From Novosphingobium sp. UBA1948 (GTDB lineage: Bacteria > Pseudomonadota > Alphaproteobacteria > Sphingomonadales > Sphingomonadaceae), in assembly GCA_002336765.1 (NCBI GenBank), contig DDES01000232.1:1-12784 (forward strand): DNA of 12,784 bases, given 5' to 3'. Within the stretch, counting starts at the first letter, position 1. Each line of letters starts with the position of its first letter. Below, one piece after another: positions 12,388 to 12,784 of this stretch. The notes below the pieces were generated by a model that worked only from the letters and a program-made list of their open reading frames with translations, ran no database searches and was not told the origin of the DNA. A program made the translations under genes and the position numbers.

Positions 12388-12784
12388 ATGGCATCCCAGC
12401 CCATCTCCCGCGCTTCCTCGAAGCGCCGCATTCGCAAGATCTTCGGTGATATTCACGAAGTGACGCAGATGCCGAACCTCATCCAGGTTCAGCGCGAATC
12501 CTACGAGCAGTTCCTGCGCTCCGATCCCTCGATCGGTTATGTGTCGGGTCTGGAAAAGACGCTGCGTTCGGTGTTCCCGATCCGCGACTTCGCCGGCACC
12601 AGCGAGCTGGACTTCGTGCATTACGAACTGGAAGATCCCAAGTTCGACATCAACGAATGCCGCCAGCGCGGGATTACCTATGCCGCCCCGATGAAGGTCA
12701 CGCTGCGCCTGATCGTGTTCGAGGTGGATGCCGAGACCGAGACCCGTTCGGTTCTCGATATCAAGGAGCAGGATGTCTACATGG
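12388..12784 (+). CDS. rpoB: RNA polymerase beta subunit (3' end cut by window)
   Basis: The first 132 codons of a gene of about 1,380-1,400 codons; it continues beyond the right edge. The N-terminus reads MASQPISRASSKRRIRKIFG, then the alphaproteobacterial-type MPNLIQVQRESYEQFL, and SVFPIRDFAGTSELDFVHYE, DINECRQRGITYAAPMKVTL and IKEQDVYM, all at the expected beta-subunit positions. It forms the catalytic core of RNA polymerase with beta-prime. The ribosome site is not ideal: AAGAGG (12367-12372) lies 15 bp from the ATG. Between them sits a two-codon frame (ATG AGT TAA, 12374-12382). Normally rplJ-rplL precede rpoB on the same strand; here the neighbouring plus-strand gene is the methyltransferase-like gene, with a small minus-strand gene and a long spacer between. 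Confidence 0.97.
   Translation, partial: MASQPISRASSKRRIRKIFGDIHEVTQMPNLIQVQRESYEQFLRSDPSIGYVSGLEKTLRSVFPIRDFAGTSELDFVHYELEDPKFDINECRQRGITYAAPMKVTLRLIVFEVDAETETRSVLDIKEQDVYM

Noticed and set aside
1..12784. tRNA genes, CRISPR arrays, insertion sequences, phage genes
   Set aside because: I looked for cloverleaf-like ends, regularly spaced repeats, transposase or integrase motifs and terminal inverted repeats with target duplications, and saw none.

Overview
The window is GC-rich, densely packed chromosomal DNA from an alphaproteobacterium. A sphingomonad such as Novosphingobium or Sphingobium seems likely from the RpoB N-terminus, the style of the rplJ leader and the gene content. That placement is an inference from recognised families, not from a database search. 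The window holds twelve well-supported or recognisable protein genes (two cut by the window edges), one small secreted-protein candidate and several regulatory elements. I see no tRNA, rRNA, CRISPR array, insertion sequence or prophage gene.

Layout. (1) Positions 1-3336, plus strand: the Anbu gene cluster. It runs circularly permuted ATP-grasp protein (C-terminal half only), alpha-E protein, transglutaminase-like protease, then Anbu, the proteasome-like N-terminal-Thr peptidase. (2) 3357-4427, minus: an exported FKBP-type prolyl isomerase followed 24 bp later by a GreA/GreB-family factor. (3) 4617-6650, plus: an exported S9 (prolyl oligopeptidase-type) peptidase. (4) 6659-9244, minus: a soluble chemoreceptor with a C-terminal sensor module, then an AI-2E-family membrane protein. 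(5) 9389-10740, minus: ribosomal genes rplJ and rplL with an L10-type leader upstream and a clear intrinsic terminator downstream. (6) 10869-11604, plus: an isoprenylcysteine-methyltransferase-like membrane protein with its own terminator. (7) 11652-12387: a small Pro/Ser-rich secreted protein on minus, then a roughly 510 bp spacer containing an AT-rich, palindrome-dense island. (8) 12388 to the right edge, plus: the start of rpoB.

How the genes work together. The Anbu cluster is the most interesting unit. Its genes are consistently associated across bacteria and have been proposed, from genome context and structures, to make and/or remove a peptide-like modification. The ATP-grasp protein would form an amide bond, and the transglutaminase fold and the Anbu Thr-peptidase would act on the product. 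The real substrate remains unknown to me. The second notable feature is that rplJL and rpoB, normally adjacent and co-transcribed in bacteria, are here divergently oriented. They are separated by about 2 kb containing two unrelated genes, so each must carry its own promoter and control. Two minus-strand genes (the FKBP and the small Pro/Ser-rich protein) have a promoter-like -10 almost touching the start codon and no Shine-Dalgarno, which suggests leaderless mRNAs.
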